Below, piece after piece: positions 47,866 to 58,860 of a DNA stretch of 64,000 bases (within the stretch, counting starts at the first letter, position 1; every line of letters starts with the position of its first letter). The notes under the pieces were generated by a model. It saw nothing but the letters and a program-made list of their open reading frames with translations. It searched no databases and was not told the origin of the DNA. Origin of the DNA: Leucogyrophana mollusca (taxonomy: Eukaryota > Basidiomycota > Agaricomycetes > Boletales); the NCBI GenBank assembly GCA_021014945.1, contig MU266388.1, positions 62,001-126,000 of the forward strand, in the 5' to 3' direction. A program made the position numbers and the translations under genes.

Positions 47866-49283
47866 ATGACCTCCACTGGCTGTATTAACGTTACACTCTG
47901 TCACCCACGACCCTCGTCAGGGCAATGTCCTAACCAGGCGGTTGTCGTGAGGTCGCCCGGATTGTTTCTGGCCAAAGACATTCCTCCAAACCATGTCTTG
48001 ATAGAAGTCGACCGTTTTGGCTTCTCTGCGAACAATGTCACCTACCAAGCACTCGGAGAAGCTCCCCATTTCCGGTATGTGACGCGTCAGGTTATCTAGC
48101 GCTATGTGTACCGGCCGTGATAATGTTCATGTCTTCAGCTACTTTGATTTTCATCCTGCTCCAACAGTAGGAGATGTGTCTGCGCAGACCCACGGCGTTA
48201 TACCTGTATGGGGCTTTGGTACTGTGGTGACCTCAACGCATGCCAAGATTGCATCGGGGGAACGTGTTTATGGGTACTTCGCGCCAACGCGATACCTCCT
48301 GCTCCCGGTTTCCCCATCAGACGTGAACAAGTTTGCATTCTTCGTCCCGAGACCGCATCTTCCTGCCGGTATGTTTCCAGATCTACGACCACTTGCACTC
48401 ACCCCCTAAGCATAACCCAGACCGTCGTCCATACAACCAGATTACGCGCTGCGAAGCTGACCCTCTTTACAACCCCTCTACTGTTGCTGAAGATCTTACC
48501 ATGCTCTACCGGCCGCTCTTCTGGACGTCCTTTTGGTGCGAGGACTGGCTCAACTCGACGGATTACCGAGGTGGTGCCAGTCGCGTCCTTTTATCGTCTG
48601 CGTCGTCCAAGACGGCGTTCTGTCTGGCATACCTCATCAATAAACGTGTGTCACAAGCGACGGGCCCCATCGCACGATCCCGCAAAGTCATTGGGCTTAC
48701 GTCGAAGAAGAACCTCGAGTTCACAAAGCGCTTGGGGCTTTATGATGAGGTGCTTGAGTACGATTCATTCACGTCCTCTGCGGCCATGCATCTCGCGGAC
48801 GAGAAATGGGTTTATGTAGACGTTGCCGGCAACGATTCACTCAACGCAAAAATATTCGCACATTTCGAATCGAGTGTACAACCTAACATGGTCGCCTGCA
48901 TCGCCCTCGGTTTGACCAACCTATCCCCTGCAGCAGATGATGCATCGTCAACAAAATGGTCGAAGAATGACTTCTCTGACAAGCCTGGCATGTCCAGTGT
49001 TGACAAAAAGATACCTGAAGTCGAGCAGTTTTTCATGCCGGAATGGCTTGTGGTGCGTAAACACCAGCTTTCGGTCTCTGAGATCGCGAAGCTCCAGAAA
49101 GATGCCTGGACGGGCCTAATGCAGGATTGTCTTGGATGGGGCGTCAACTTGCGGAGGGTGCGCGGGCCGGAAGAGGTGAAGAAGGCGTACGCGGATGTCG
49201 TGAGGACGGGAATCCCTCCCCATGAAGGCTTCATTTGGACCCTGTGGGAGGACGACGAGGAGCATGTCCGGTCGAGGTTGTAA
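47866..49283 (+). CDS. DUF2855 family protein
   Basis: Member of a fungal/bacterial family of MDR-like (medium-chain reductase related) proteins with no settled function. Exons are 47866-48074, 48139-48368 and 48421-49283, 433 residues. Typical parts are VLIEVDRFGFSANNVTYQAL, IPVWGFGTVVTSTHAKIASG and GERVYGYFAPTRYLLLPV, then PLFWTSFWCEDWL. A Rossmann-like segment has VLLSSASSKTAFCLAYLI and KVIGLTSKKNLEFTKRLGLY. The end is GIPPHEGFIWTLW. The start was chosen because it leaves the usual short N-terminus. Enzyme activity is not known to me. Confidence 0.9.
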
Positions 49284-49787
49284 GGGTATATACATATATC
49301 ATTGTGTTTATAGTATGACATCCTTGAAGGACTGCATGAAAGGTGCAATATACTACGAGACTTCATAGGAGATGGATATCCTAGAATATGTGCAACGTAC
49401 TCGAGGTGCGAGAAGGGAAATTGACAACTGAGTAAGTCTAACGGTATCGTTGTACACCCTGATACAAGTATTCCGGACACATTCTCGTCCTCTTTGGCCA
49501 TACCTCCTCAAGATTGCGAGGAGACGGCCTACCTTTCTGCGCTGCTCTGGGCGAGCCCGAGGCGTGCTGTCCAGCGCGAGATCCGGAATTTGGTATTGCA
49601 CATGGCGATCACGAAATCATTGCATGTCACATCGGACTGGGTGAGAAATTCTTAATTTGAGGGCGATGGCCTTATCTGCTGAGTCGTCTGCTACTCGAGC
49701 CCGACACTGTTTGTTTGCGTAGAGTCTTGGAATTACTGGGTGGTTCGGGGAGCTCAGGCGCTGGGCCACCTATCCGTCGAGGTGTCG
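49284..49787. other. convergent intergenic spacer
   Basis: 504 bp between the 3' ends of the DUF2855 gene (+) and the coiled-coil gene (-). Nothing recognised. Confidence 0.4.
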
Positions 49788-52700
49788 TCAGGGGAGACCG
49801 CCGTGCGACCGGGTATGGTGAAACATACCATTTTTGCCGCTTCCAGGCGTCGACGAGTTTGATGCAGCCGCGGTGGGAGTCGTGTCCGCCTTTGCGGGTC
49901 TTGCGTCCTTATTTCTGGGTTTCTCTGAGACAAAGTTTTTGAACGTGACCGCCTTCTGTATCGACCCAGATGCCGTGAAGTCCAGGTGCGGCGTTGCCTT
50001 TGCAGCCTTGATTCCTGAGGCGCTCTTCGGAGTACGACCCGTGGAGGCAGAGTCGACTTGCGACTTTGACTTTGACTGTGGCGTCGCATTGGCAGTCAGT
50101 GGCTGTGGTAAGCCTTTCTTCACCTCCGGGTCAACACGATGGCGGTCGCGACCCGTCCTACGCGCGGCACTGTCCTGCAAAATAGGGCCCGATTTCGTAG
50201 TGGATGTAGGGGGGGTGACACCCGTGGTAGTGTCGGTTGTAGCTTTAGGGCTCGTGGTGGTGCCAGCACTGGGGGTTGGAGGCACAGTCGGCTTTGTCTT
50301 TGGAACTGAACGACTCGTAGGTGAGTGGTCGGCCGCCGTGCTTAGTGCTGCCCCAAGCGGATTGGAGGTGGAAGGGGGTCGTGGTACAAGGAAAGGGCGA
50401 GATCCGGAAGCAGTCGCTGGAGATGAATCCTGTGGCGACGGTGAAGTGGAAGGAGATTGTGTAGCAGGAGGAGAGACTGGATCAACTGGGGCGGGATTTG
50501 TTGCTGATGTACCTATTCTCCGCCGTTTTGACGTTTTCGAGGAAGGGTTCGCAGGTGCATCATTTGGCCGTTTTAGATTCCCCGTGCTCCGGGCGATTGG
50601 GTCATAGGATTTACCGAGGCCTTTTGAGGGCTTATCCACAAGGCTACTTGGCACCTTAGCCGCAGAGTCCCGGCCAGAGTATTCTGGGTAATCCGTGTGC
50701 GCTTTAGCAGAGTGCTTCGAGTAAAATTGGCAGCTTACTTGTTAGGGGCGACTGCGGCCACCCTCTACGAGCAAGTTGCACAAATTTCCGGCGGGGAGGC
50801 TCTACGAAACATAGGGAGATTAATTGCAGAAACGCTTGAATCTCTGTCAAACCGATATACCTGCGGCAGGTTTCGATTTTAGTTCCGACATAGACGGGCC
50901 AGAGAGGATCTCGATATCTGATGAGTTGCTAGCGTCATCAACATCCATTGGGCTCGGAGCGAGTGAGCTGAGCACTGATGCGTCTGATGGACATGTGTCG
51001 GCCTTGTTCTTCCCTTTGCTGGGATTCTTTGAGGGAACCTGTGGGGCTAAGAAGCGTGAGGTTAAACGGTCCACTCGCAAGATTGCGTGGGCACGAAGAA
51101 GGCCTCACCAGTCATTGGCCCCGGTGCAGATTTTGCAGACAACGATTCCGCCGTGACAGCTTTAGGCCGAAACGATGAAGGACGAGGCTGATGGATATCT
51201 TCATCCTGAAGGTGAGGGTTCCCTGTGTCCGGGTTTGGTGCCTCTCCCTCGCGTGCTACTTGTGCAGCGACTAGTTCCCTTAAGTTCGCCAAATCGGTCT
51301 CTTGTGTTTTGATAGTGCTTTCGGCATTCTCTTTGAGAGCCTTCGCTTGGGCGAGTTCTTCTTGAAGAGACTTCAGATGCCTCTGAAGATCGACCATTGA
51401 CGCGTCTCGAGCCTTCAAAGATTCTTCCGCGTCTTCCTTTGCGCGCATCGATAAAGCCTCTCCCTCCTGAAGCGACGCAACCCGTTTTCGCAGCTCCTCA
51501 ACGGTCGCAGCCTGTGAGCTTAAGGTACCTTCTGTGGCTTCCCTCAATTTACCCGACTCTTCTTCTCTCTCCCGAAGTGATGTCACTTGCTGCTGCAGTT
51601 CCCGTACCTGCTCGTCGCGCGACTTCTTCATGCTTTCCAGAGCCTCTTCCGCCGCCGCTTTCAGCCTCTTAACAGTATCCCTCTCCTCCTCCAGTGCGAC
51701 CCGTTCCTTTTGCAGCTTCTCTGCCCGAACATTGCTTAGCTCCAGAAGTTTGAAAGCGTCGTCCGCACTTTCTCTGCTCTTTGTTGCCTTCTCTTTCGCC
51801 ACTCGCAACTGACCCATAAGGTCGTTGAGGTTATTCTCTTCCGTTTGTCGCAGCCCCTCCAACTCATCCACTTGCATCTGCGACTTTCTCGGTTCTTCCA
51901 AGAGGACCTCCTTCTCGTTCTCCAGCTTGTGGTATTTGTCCTGTAGATTATCGTGTTTGGGCTGCGTGGCGTTATGCTCGCCCTCCACAGCTGTGAGCAT
52001 CTTTTCGCGAGCGAGCGACTGCGCGACCAGATGTAGGTCTAGCTCAACTTTGGATCCCGATGGGTTCGATGACGGGACGGCTTGCTCATTTGGACTGGAA
52101 GAAGATAGTGGGATTACAGAGTCGTGCGCGTCATGTTTGGATTCTGCGGAAGGGAGATATTCTAAGAACTCCTTGCCAATCGTGAATTTGAGCTTATCCG
52201 ATCCATCAGCCCCAATATCAGCGCTGACAGTGATACCAATGTCGCAAAGTGCATTTTGGAGCCTTGCGAGCTCCGCTTTCGAGCGTTCCACGTCTCCTGC
52301 TGCTTGAGAAGCGTCCCTCCTAGCTTTTTCCGCGTCTGACCTGGCCAGTAATGCATTGCCCTCCGCAGCGGATAAGCTCGCGTTGCCTTGTGCCAGTTCT
52401 GCTTGGAGGCGCCGAATATCGGCATCTGCTTGGAGGAGCTTGCAAGCAGAGTTATCCCATGCAGTGGCAGATGCGACACGAAGCTGCTCATATCGCACTT
52501 CAAGGTCTGCCAACTGCCGATGTATTTCTTCGGTTGCTTTCTTTGTTTCGATGTCGATCAGCATTAGAAGGCGATCGGCTCCTTTGCTAATCGCGCTGGA
52601 CGGTAAACCTGAAGCAGGAAGGTGATTTGGAGCAACTGTTGGGTTGCTGTTGGAATGAGAACTGCCTGGTCGGGACTGTATTTCGTTCGAAGGTGTGGTC

Positions 52701-52801
52701 TGGGTTGCAGTCGCGTAGGGTGAGGGGGGGTATGGGTTCTGGGGCCGGGGGCGGGCATCGGTGAGCGCCCCGTTCGTCTGGGGAATATGAATACTTGGCA
52801 T
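49788..52801 (-). CDS. long coiled-coil protein with basic Ser/Pro-rich tail
   Basis: Function not recognised. Exons are 51095-52801, 50861-51038, 50739-50801 and 49788-50683, 947 residues; all introns are 55-59 nt with GT-AG ends. Residues 1-70 are Pro/Ser/Thr-rich. About 75-530 is heptad-rich coiled coil with a short break near 210-250 (ALCDIGITVSADIGADGSDK). The C-terminal 350 residues are low-complexity Ser/Pro/Thr/Lys with an NLS-like SSKTSKRRRIG. An acidic Ser-rich DASNSSDIEILSG resembles a SUMO-interacting motif (inference). The layout suggests a nuclear scaffold protein. A 257-codon open frame on the other strand over the tail is a shadow of the repetitive codons. Confidence 0.85.
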
Positions 52802-55340
52802 TGTTATATGTAAGGCGAAAGACCCGTTAACATTCGTGCCGTCGCATACACATACGGATATGGGTGTTTGAGGGTGTTTGTTTGGGAGATATTATTTTCA
52901 AGCGTCTGTTTGGATCTAAGGCTTTAGCCAAACATCACACCTCGTTTACGACTCCTTGTCACTTGTGCTACAATACACACGACACCCACTGGAACCAGTG
53001 ATACCCGGTCCAAACCCGATCGCAGAAAAGTAACAAAGAGCTTTTTGTGATTTCATTGTTTTCAATCGAAGTTGTAAGAAAATTCTTATCACAGACCCCT
53101 TGAAGCCTGTGTACCGGGCTTAGGACTCTCGGAGGTAAAAGTCAGCTCTCGCGATGGCCACGCCAGACTCGCTGGCTACTTCGGGGCCCGCTACACCGCC
53201 CAGGCAAATCATGCCTTGGACATATACCGACCGAGCCTCCGATGATAATTTTTAAGCTCGCCTTCGAACACTCACGCATCGAAGATCCGAACTGTGCCAT
53301 TTACCAGACCAATGAGGATAAGGCACAGTCTTGTCCGAGTGAATGGGAAACTGTGGGTTTTTTTCCTGACTTCCGATTTGCTTTTCCGTTATTAACCTGT
53401 CGTCTGTGTACGCTGGTTTGCGATTTATTTTTTCGACAAAGCCAGGGTACTCTGTCGATGACCAACCAACTCCCGTGGACGATGTACAATTATACTTCGA
53501 ATGGTCTGATGACCCGCCCTTAGAGGTCCTGGTGGCCAGGCGCAGCGAGAGGCCCACGAGATACGACCCAGAGGAGCGTGCCCGCGTAGCAGTGGTGATG
53601 TAGATCCTCGCCTCTCATCTTCAGCGCTGTGAACACATCTGTTTCGATGACATCCACAGGTCCTCATTCTCAATGAGATGTCTCTCTGGCACTGTACCGC
53701 TCCTCAGGACTCTCCAACCCTACTCTAGAATCGGCGTTTGCAAGAGCTTGAACGTTCTAGGTCACTCGTTGGGCTGGTACCACAAATGGAACTCTTCATG
53801 CCCCATACTGAGCGATGTTGAGATTGATGGCCGCAGCTTCCGCGATACCAGGCCCTGACTTCGACGCCTGGAGAGTGTGTCCCAGCTTATCGTCTCGCAC
53901 TTTGGCACCTTCGAAGACAGCGGAACATGCCCAACGGCCGCTCACATCTCCATGAATAGCCGTCAGCCCTCGGTTCACTCACTGGATGATGTTCAGCTTC
54001 CAAAAGACACAATCCCCAGGCCACGCGCTGGACATCCCGGAGATCTTTCTTGAGAACCTTGATATTGACATTCTGGTCTCATTCCTTGCGATGGGTTTAT
54101 TCTTCGAAAGCATAGTGATCGCGCCCTGCCCATCACCCTGCTTACAGGCATCGGATCTTTATAGAGATTCTAACTGACTAGGACTTTTTCGGGTTATTGC
54201 GGATATGGGATGACGCTTTTCTTCAATTTGCATCCCACCCATCCTTCAACGACCAACTCCTGGCAACAATGGTGGGTCGACTTTGGCGACTCAGATGTAG
54301 GTGGAGGCGGCGCGTGCACTCAACCCTTGGGGCCGGAGTGACCAAATATTAGAATCTATGGAGTCTTCTTATCTAGCTTTGCCCCCTTACACGCCTTCGC
54401 CTTCTGGGAGACTCGCCTCCTATGTCTCACGAACAGTGGGAGAGGATAGAACCGGACGTGCAGGTAGTGGACTTCCGCGGCTTCGGATAGGATTGAGTGC
54501 GTATTGAAAGGGTGCAGAGTGGTCCGCGCGAATTTCCAACAGTTTACGCGGTGAATGGGTGTTGTTAGCTCCCATGAATTGAGTGATTGACAGCTTTTTT
54601 CGGTTCATCTAGCAGATGCAAGGCAGACTTAGTTATCGGATGCGGGATCCAATTGGCTGCCTTCAGATATAAAATCGAAAATCCATACATCTCTATGCGC
54701 ATAGCAAGTTCCATCTCAACTATACAATCCCGTGTTCACCATCAACGATTCAGGGCCAGGTGGGTATTGCACGATAAGATTTTGCCGGGGATGACAAGAT
54801 TCTTGTCATTTTCAGGGCTATGTCGTCATTTTCCATTGCAAATAAATCACGGCATTCCTCGCTCCATCGTCGCAGGTCAGCAAGAGTCAGCAAGGCATTG
54901 GATCAGTACCCAGTGCTCATACCTTGCTATCAAAACCTGGTAACAGGGCCTTCATTGATCATTGCAAACGATGGTTCTTCCCATCACCCAGTTGATGATA
55001 TCTTCTTACTCGAAGATCAACATGCTTATTGGCGTGAACCGTTTTGCTGGACCACTTCTGAATAGATGCACCGCGCATCGATCCCATGAAGGATGTGAGG
55101 TCCTTCTCTGGGCCACATAGCGACATAGAAGCTTAATAAACTGGGAGGGGGCGTGGGGGATCTCGCTTGATTTTGTTCGTCGTGCTAAAATGTTACCTGG
55201 ACGCTCACCCAATGGAATAACGAGCACATAACCTGCTAACCAGTAAATACACGAAACCAAATAAATATGAACGCAGGCCACCATCACCGCGATAGCCCCA
55301 AAACCAATCCCAGTGAGAACAGCCGTCCACAAGTAGGGAG
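52802..55340. other. 2.5-kb region with coding-like islands but no firm gene
   Basis: Several segments on the plus strand look coding but could not be joined into one model (see 53154-54352). A hydrophobic minus-strand frame at 55006-55368 follows the DUF6534 stop. No transposon motif was recognised. Confidence 0.4.
53154..54352 (+). CDS. possible unrecognised spliced gene, weak
   Basis: Coding-like segments in order: a start at 53154 (MATPDSLATSGPATPPRQIM), 53440-53600 (DDVQLYFEWSDDPPLEVLVA), a segment near 53660 (VLILNEMSLWHCTAPQDS), 53986-54110 (IPEIFLENLDIDILVSFLAM) and a last one from about 54182 (DFFGLLRIWDDAFLQFASH) to a stop near 54352. Each is bounded by plausible splice sites, but I could not prove the joins or name a family. 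Confidence 0.3.
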
Positions 55341-57211
55341 TTACGGCACTTGCAGCGATCTCAAACATGAGTACCTTTTCCGTAACTTGTTATCCCGCCG
55401 TAAAGAGAAAGTGATTCGCTCCCATTTTTCTGTATCAGGAGAGTACTCATCAGCGTCAGAAAGGTACGAAGATTCTGTATTTACCCCGGAAGATGAAGCT
55501 TCACAACTTGCATTCATAGTCGCTTCACCAGAAGTGATACCGCTAGTACCCGATGGGAGATCGGAAAGATATATGAATTCGTCTGGTGACTTGAGGCGAT
55601 GGCCATTGTTCCTTGCATTAACACTAAAGGTATACATGAGACTATTTATCAGGCCTTCAAGCGTGACATGTACTTACGTGGCAAGGAGAGCGTTGGAATA
55701 TAACTTGGACATCATGATGTTGACCCCGATATTAACGAAGTTTGTTGGCATGGCAAAAAACTATCCAGGAAATGAGTAAGTCACGCAGCAACACGGACTT
55801 CACCACTCACTACTGCGATGTTGATGGTGGCCACAACACTCCCCACAAAACATCACCATGCGGCCGTTGTATGATATCGCATCGAATACACTTACCTAGT
55901 GAGAGTTCCAGTGGATAGTGAGTATACAATGAGCGAATTAAGCAATGACTCCGTTCTGAATCAGTGAACAATCAGCTTGAGTGCAGCAGCGGAGTTCCCG
56001 ACGTGCCTTTTAAAACCTGTTTTACTTGCTTGCAGGTAGTATACCATGCTGACCGCCGTGAGAACATCACAAGCCAAGTTGCAGCTGAGAGACGTCCCAA
56101 CAATCCACTGGATGAGACAGCTCAAGACATGAAAGATCAGATGGGACGTATCACAGCGTACCTCGACGGTAGTGAGTGTCGCAAAGTATTTGAGGGTGAA
56201 GGCCTTCACAGTCATACCTACGAGTCATCAGATCCATCATCACAACTCGGATAGAAGCCATGAACTCACTGAATCCGAAGCCTTATTGAACGAGTCCAGT
56301 TGTGAGTTTCAAGTGAACGACAGGAGAAGACTCACCGAGTTGCAGGCACGAGAGAAGCACCTTCTCAAAAGTGGTCAAATTTATCTGTCAGAAGGTATAG
56401 GGAAAGACTCACGATGGCGCCAGCGATTAACTTACTGCGGTTGCTTACTGAATGACCGCGACACATTAGCACCTACTCAAACAAACATTTTAGGGCACGC
56501 CACTCACAGACGTAGACTCGATAGGCGAAAAACCTGTTGTCCTCAATGGGCCAAGCCAGCACGACCAGTAAAGAAAGGACGTACATTTGCACCAGAAACT
56601 CCACAAAACACTGTCCATCATTGAGCTCTCATCACGAGGATAAATTGCAGAAAGCCAGGGACGCTCACCGTTAATACCACGTGGACATTAATGGTCCTGT
56701 CTCAAATCCACACTCCATCGACACTTAAAACACAGATTACTGACTAGTCATACGCACCATTGGGTCGTTTCTAATGCAACCGGGTTGAAATACTGAACAA
56801 CCAAGTAGTTGTAAACCGCATTCCCCACACAAATGATATGGAATGTGTCCACTACCCTGTACCAGTGCATTAGCCTGGACGCAGATTTCGGGTAAAAGAT
56901 GGATGGATACCATAAAACTGCAATCTGCATCGGAGTGGACATGATATTAATACTCGCAAACGATAAATTTACGTGCGCTTACGAGTGACTTCAGAGGCCA
57001 TCGGTCAGAGAACCTCTGAGAGTAGTTGTATGTCTGTACGCATAAAGCTCCATAGAGCCTGAAACGGCCGTGAGATACAGGGTCGAAAATGACCACAAAT
57101 GTCTGATTACCCTGTTGATATTAGGAGCCCCACGAATGCGGCCCCGAACGTCAGCTCGAGTGAAACGAGGCCACTGGCGGTTTGGGGGGTGGCAGTTGCA
57201 TTGGCAGACAT
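55341..57211 (-). CDS. DUF6534 family membrane protein
   Basis: Multi-pass membrane protein of a family greatly expanded in Agaricomycetes; function unknown. About 15 small exons join in phase from Met at 57211 to the stop at 55341. Segments in order: TFGAAFVGLLISTGLYGALC, VQTYNYSQRFSDRWPLKSL, VVDTFHIICVGNAVYNYLVV, QYFNPVALETTQW, MFFAYRVYVLSNRSKLIAGA, ACDVLTAVSMVYYLQASKTG, then FFAMPTNFVNIGVNIMMSKL and YSNALLATVNARN. These are the hallmarks of the family, which has about seven membrane spans. One exon is 14 nt (56911-56924) and the intron 55956-56006 needs a GC donor. The C-terminal tail is Ser-rich and probably cytosolic. Confidence 0.9.
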
Positions 57212-58860
57212 GGTTCAATCTCGAGTAACAATAGTTGAAGAGAGTCATTTGCACCTGGCCAATCGATCTGGGTTAAATATGGTTATCTGCACGAACACCT
57301 GCACCCACAGCGATGCACTGTACGGGGTCTGGATTGTACGAAACCAGACAATTGCTTGACGCTCAGGCTGATGTTCATCAACGATGATGCATCATTCTCG
57401 GATAAGTCCAGGGGGTTGATGTCTGTTGATGATACTGTTATTTATGTAAAGGAGACAATTGCCTATCATGCACAAAGTGGACATCCGCTCAAATGCTCAT
57501 GAAGTATACGTACTTGCGCCGTACCTTAGTCGTACGTACCTTGGCCTGTAATCGTGATCACAAAGTAGGAACACTATCAGAGCCTTGAAATAGATTTGGT
57601 CAACTAGAGTCTAACGGTTTCCGATCGTGAGATGGCCCAGCTTTGGATCGAGGTTGCTTTCCGCCCCCATGAAATTAAAATCCTGTGGTGGCACAAGCGC
57701 CAGTCCCCGGCTCATAGTGATTATTAGTAGGGCCTTTCAATTATACTCCAAACCAATTGCTGCAGATGCTTCCACCACAGACCACGGGTTTGTTCTCTTG
57801 AGTTGAGTCCACTGTGAGGATGAACGGCGTCATACGGCAATGAAAGCAAAAAAAAGGAGGCAGGCGGTGCGTCAGACACTGACGAGCGATCATGATAGCG
57901 ATAAGCTTAAGAGGAAAGTTCCGAGGGGTTTGGCATCTCCACGGCAGTGCAAGCTCTTTCAAGGTGCTTTTACATCCAAGGTGCCTGCTTCTGCTCGAAG
58001 GTGTGAGTAGTGTGTACATGACTATTACAGTGTGGGTCATACACAGCACTAAAAATAATTGGAGGCAACTCGAACAACATCCACACAACGTCCGCCGGGT
58101 CAAGGCTAATTGTGACTCTATCACGTAACGAGAGTTTTGTCTTTAAGCGAGCGGCAGACACGGCACAGATCTCTCGTCTTCGTGCCATCATTGGCGATGC
58201 TCGACATTGCTCTCGCTGTGCTCCAGTTTCTTCTTCCCCCACCCACCACTCCCACGCTCCATCAACTGGAGGAGCTGATTCCGCACCTCGCGCCCCGCCA
58301 TCAACCGCCTTGTTGCAGCGTACTTCACCTCGTCTTTCCTATAGGTCAGGACCACACAGTGGGGCCCGAAAGCGCTCCGCGCTTTCACCCATTTTGCTAT
58401 CAGACTCACAACGTCATTCCCCCAGCTCGATACCATCCGACTGTCTTTTATCTCTCATCCTCATCGTTGCTGCAATACACTTTTTCTCTCACTCGCAGTG
58501 TCCTAGCGACACTCAAAGATGTACAGTATCATGAACGGTTCGAGCGAGCCCGCCCCGCCTGTGGCTATTGTACACGCGCGCCAACTTCGGAAAGTACAAG
58601 CCCAAGAAATGTATTTGAAACAGTACATACTTCATCATACAAGGTTCCAAGCCATTCGCAGCGACGCCTCACAGTAATAGCGCTTTGGTATCACTAAAAC
58701 GCCATCCTTTGTTCTCGCTGCAAGACTTGGTTGCTTAATGGCTATTTATACTAGCATGGTCCACATTGAATGACGATACGTAGTCTAAGTGTTACAGAAG
58801 ACGGTTAAATTAAACAAAATGTCCTTGGCGATCTGGGGCCACGGCTCGTTCGATGACACG
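57212..58860. other. intergenic, about 1.65 kb
   Basis: Upstream of the DUF6534 gene (-) and downstream of P450-1 (-). Overlapping plus-strand frames at 58112-58697 are Ser/Pro/Arg-rich in two phases; this pattern comes from composition and no motif is seen. Confidence 0.4.

Noticed and set aside
49834..50607. 257-codon plus-strand frame, Val/Gly-rich
   Set aside because: Antisense to the Thr/Pro/Ser tail of the 947-residue coiled-coil gene, which has consistent splicing.
50702..50738. 37-nt intron in the 947-residue gene
   Set aside because: A downstream AG gives a 55-nt intron (50684-50738) in the same phase, matching the usual size here.
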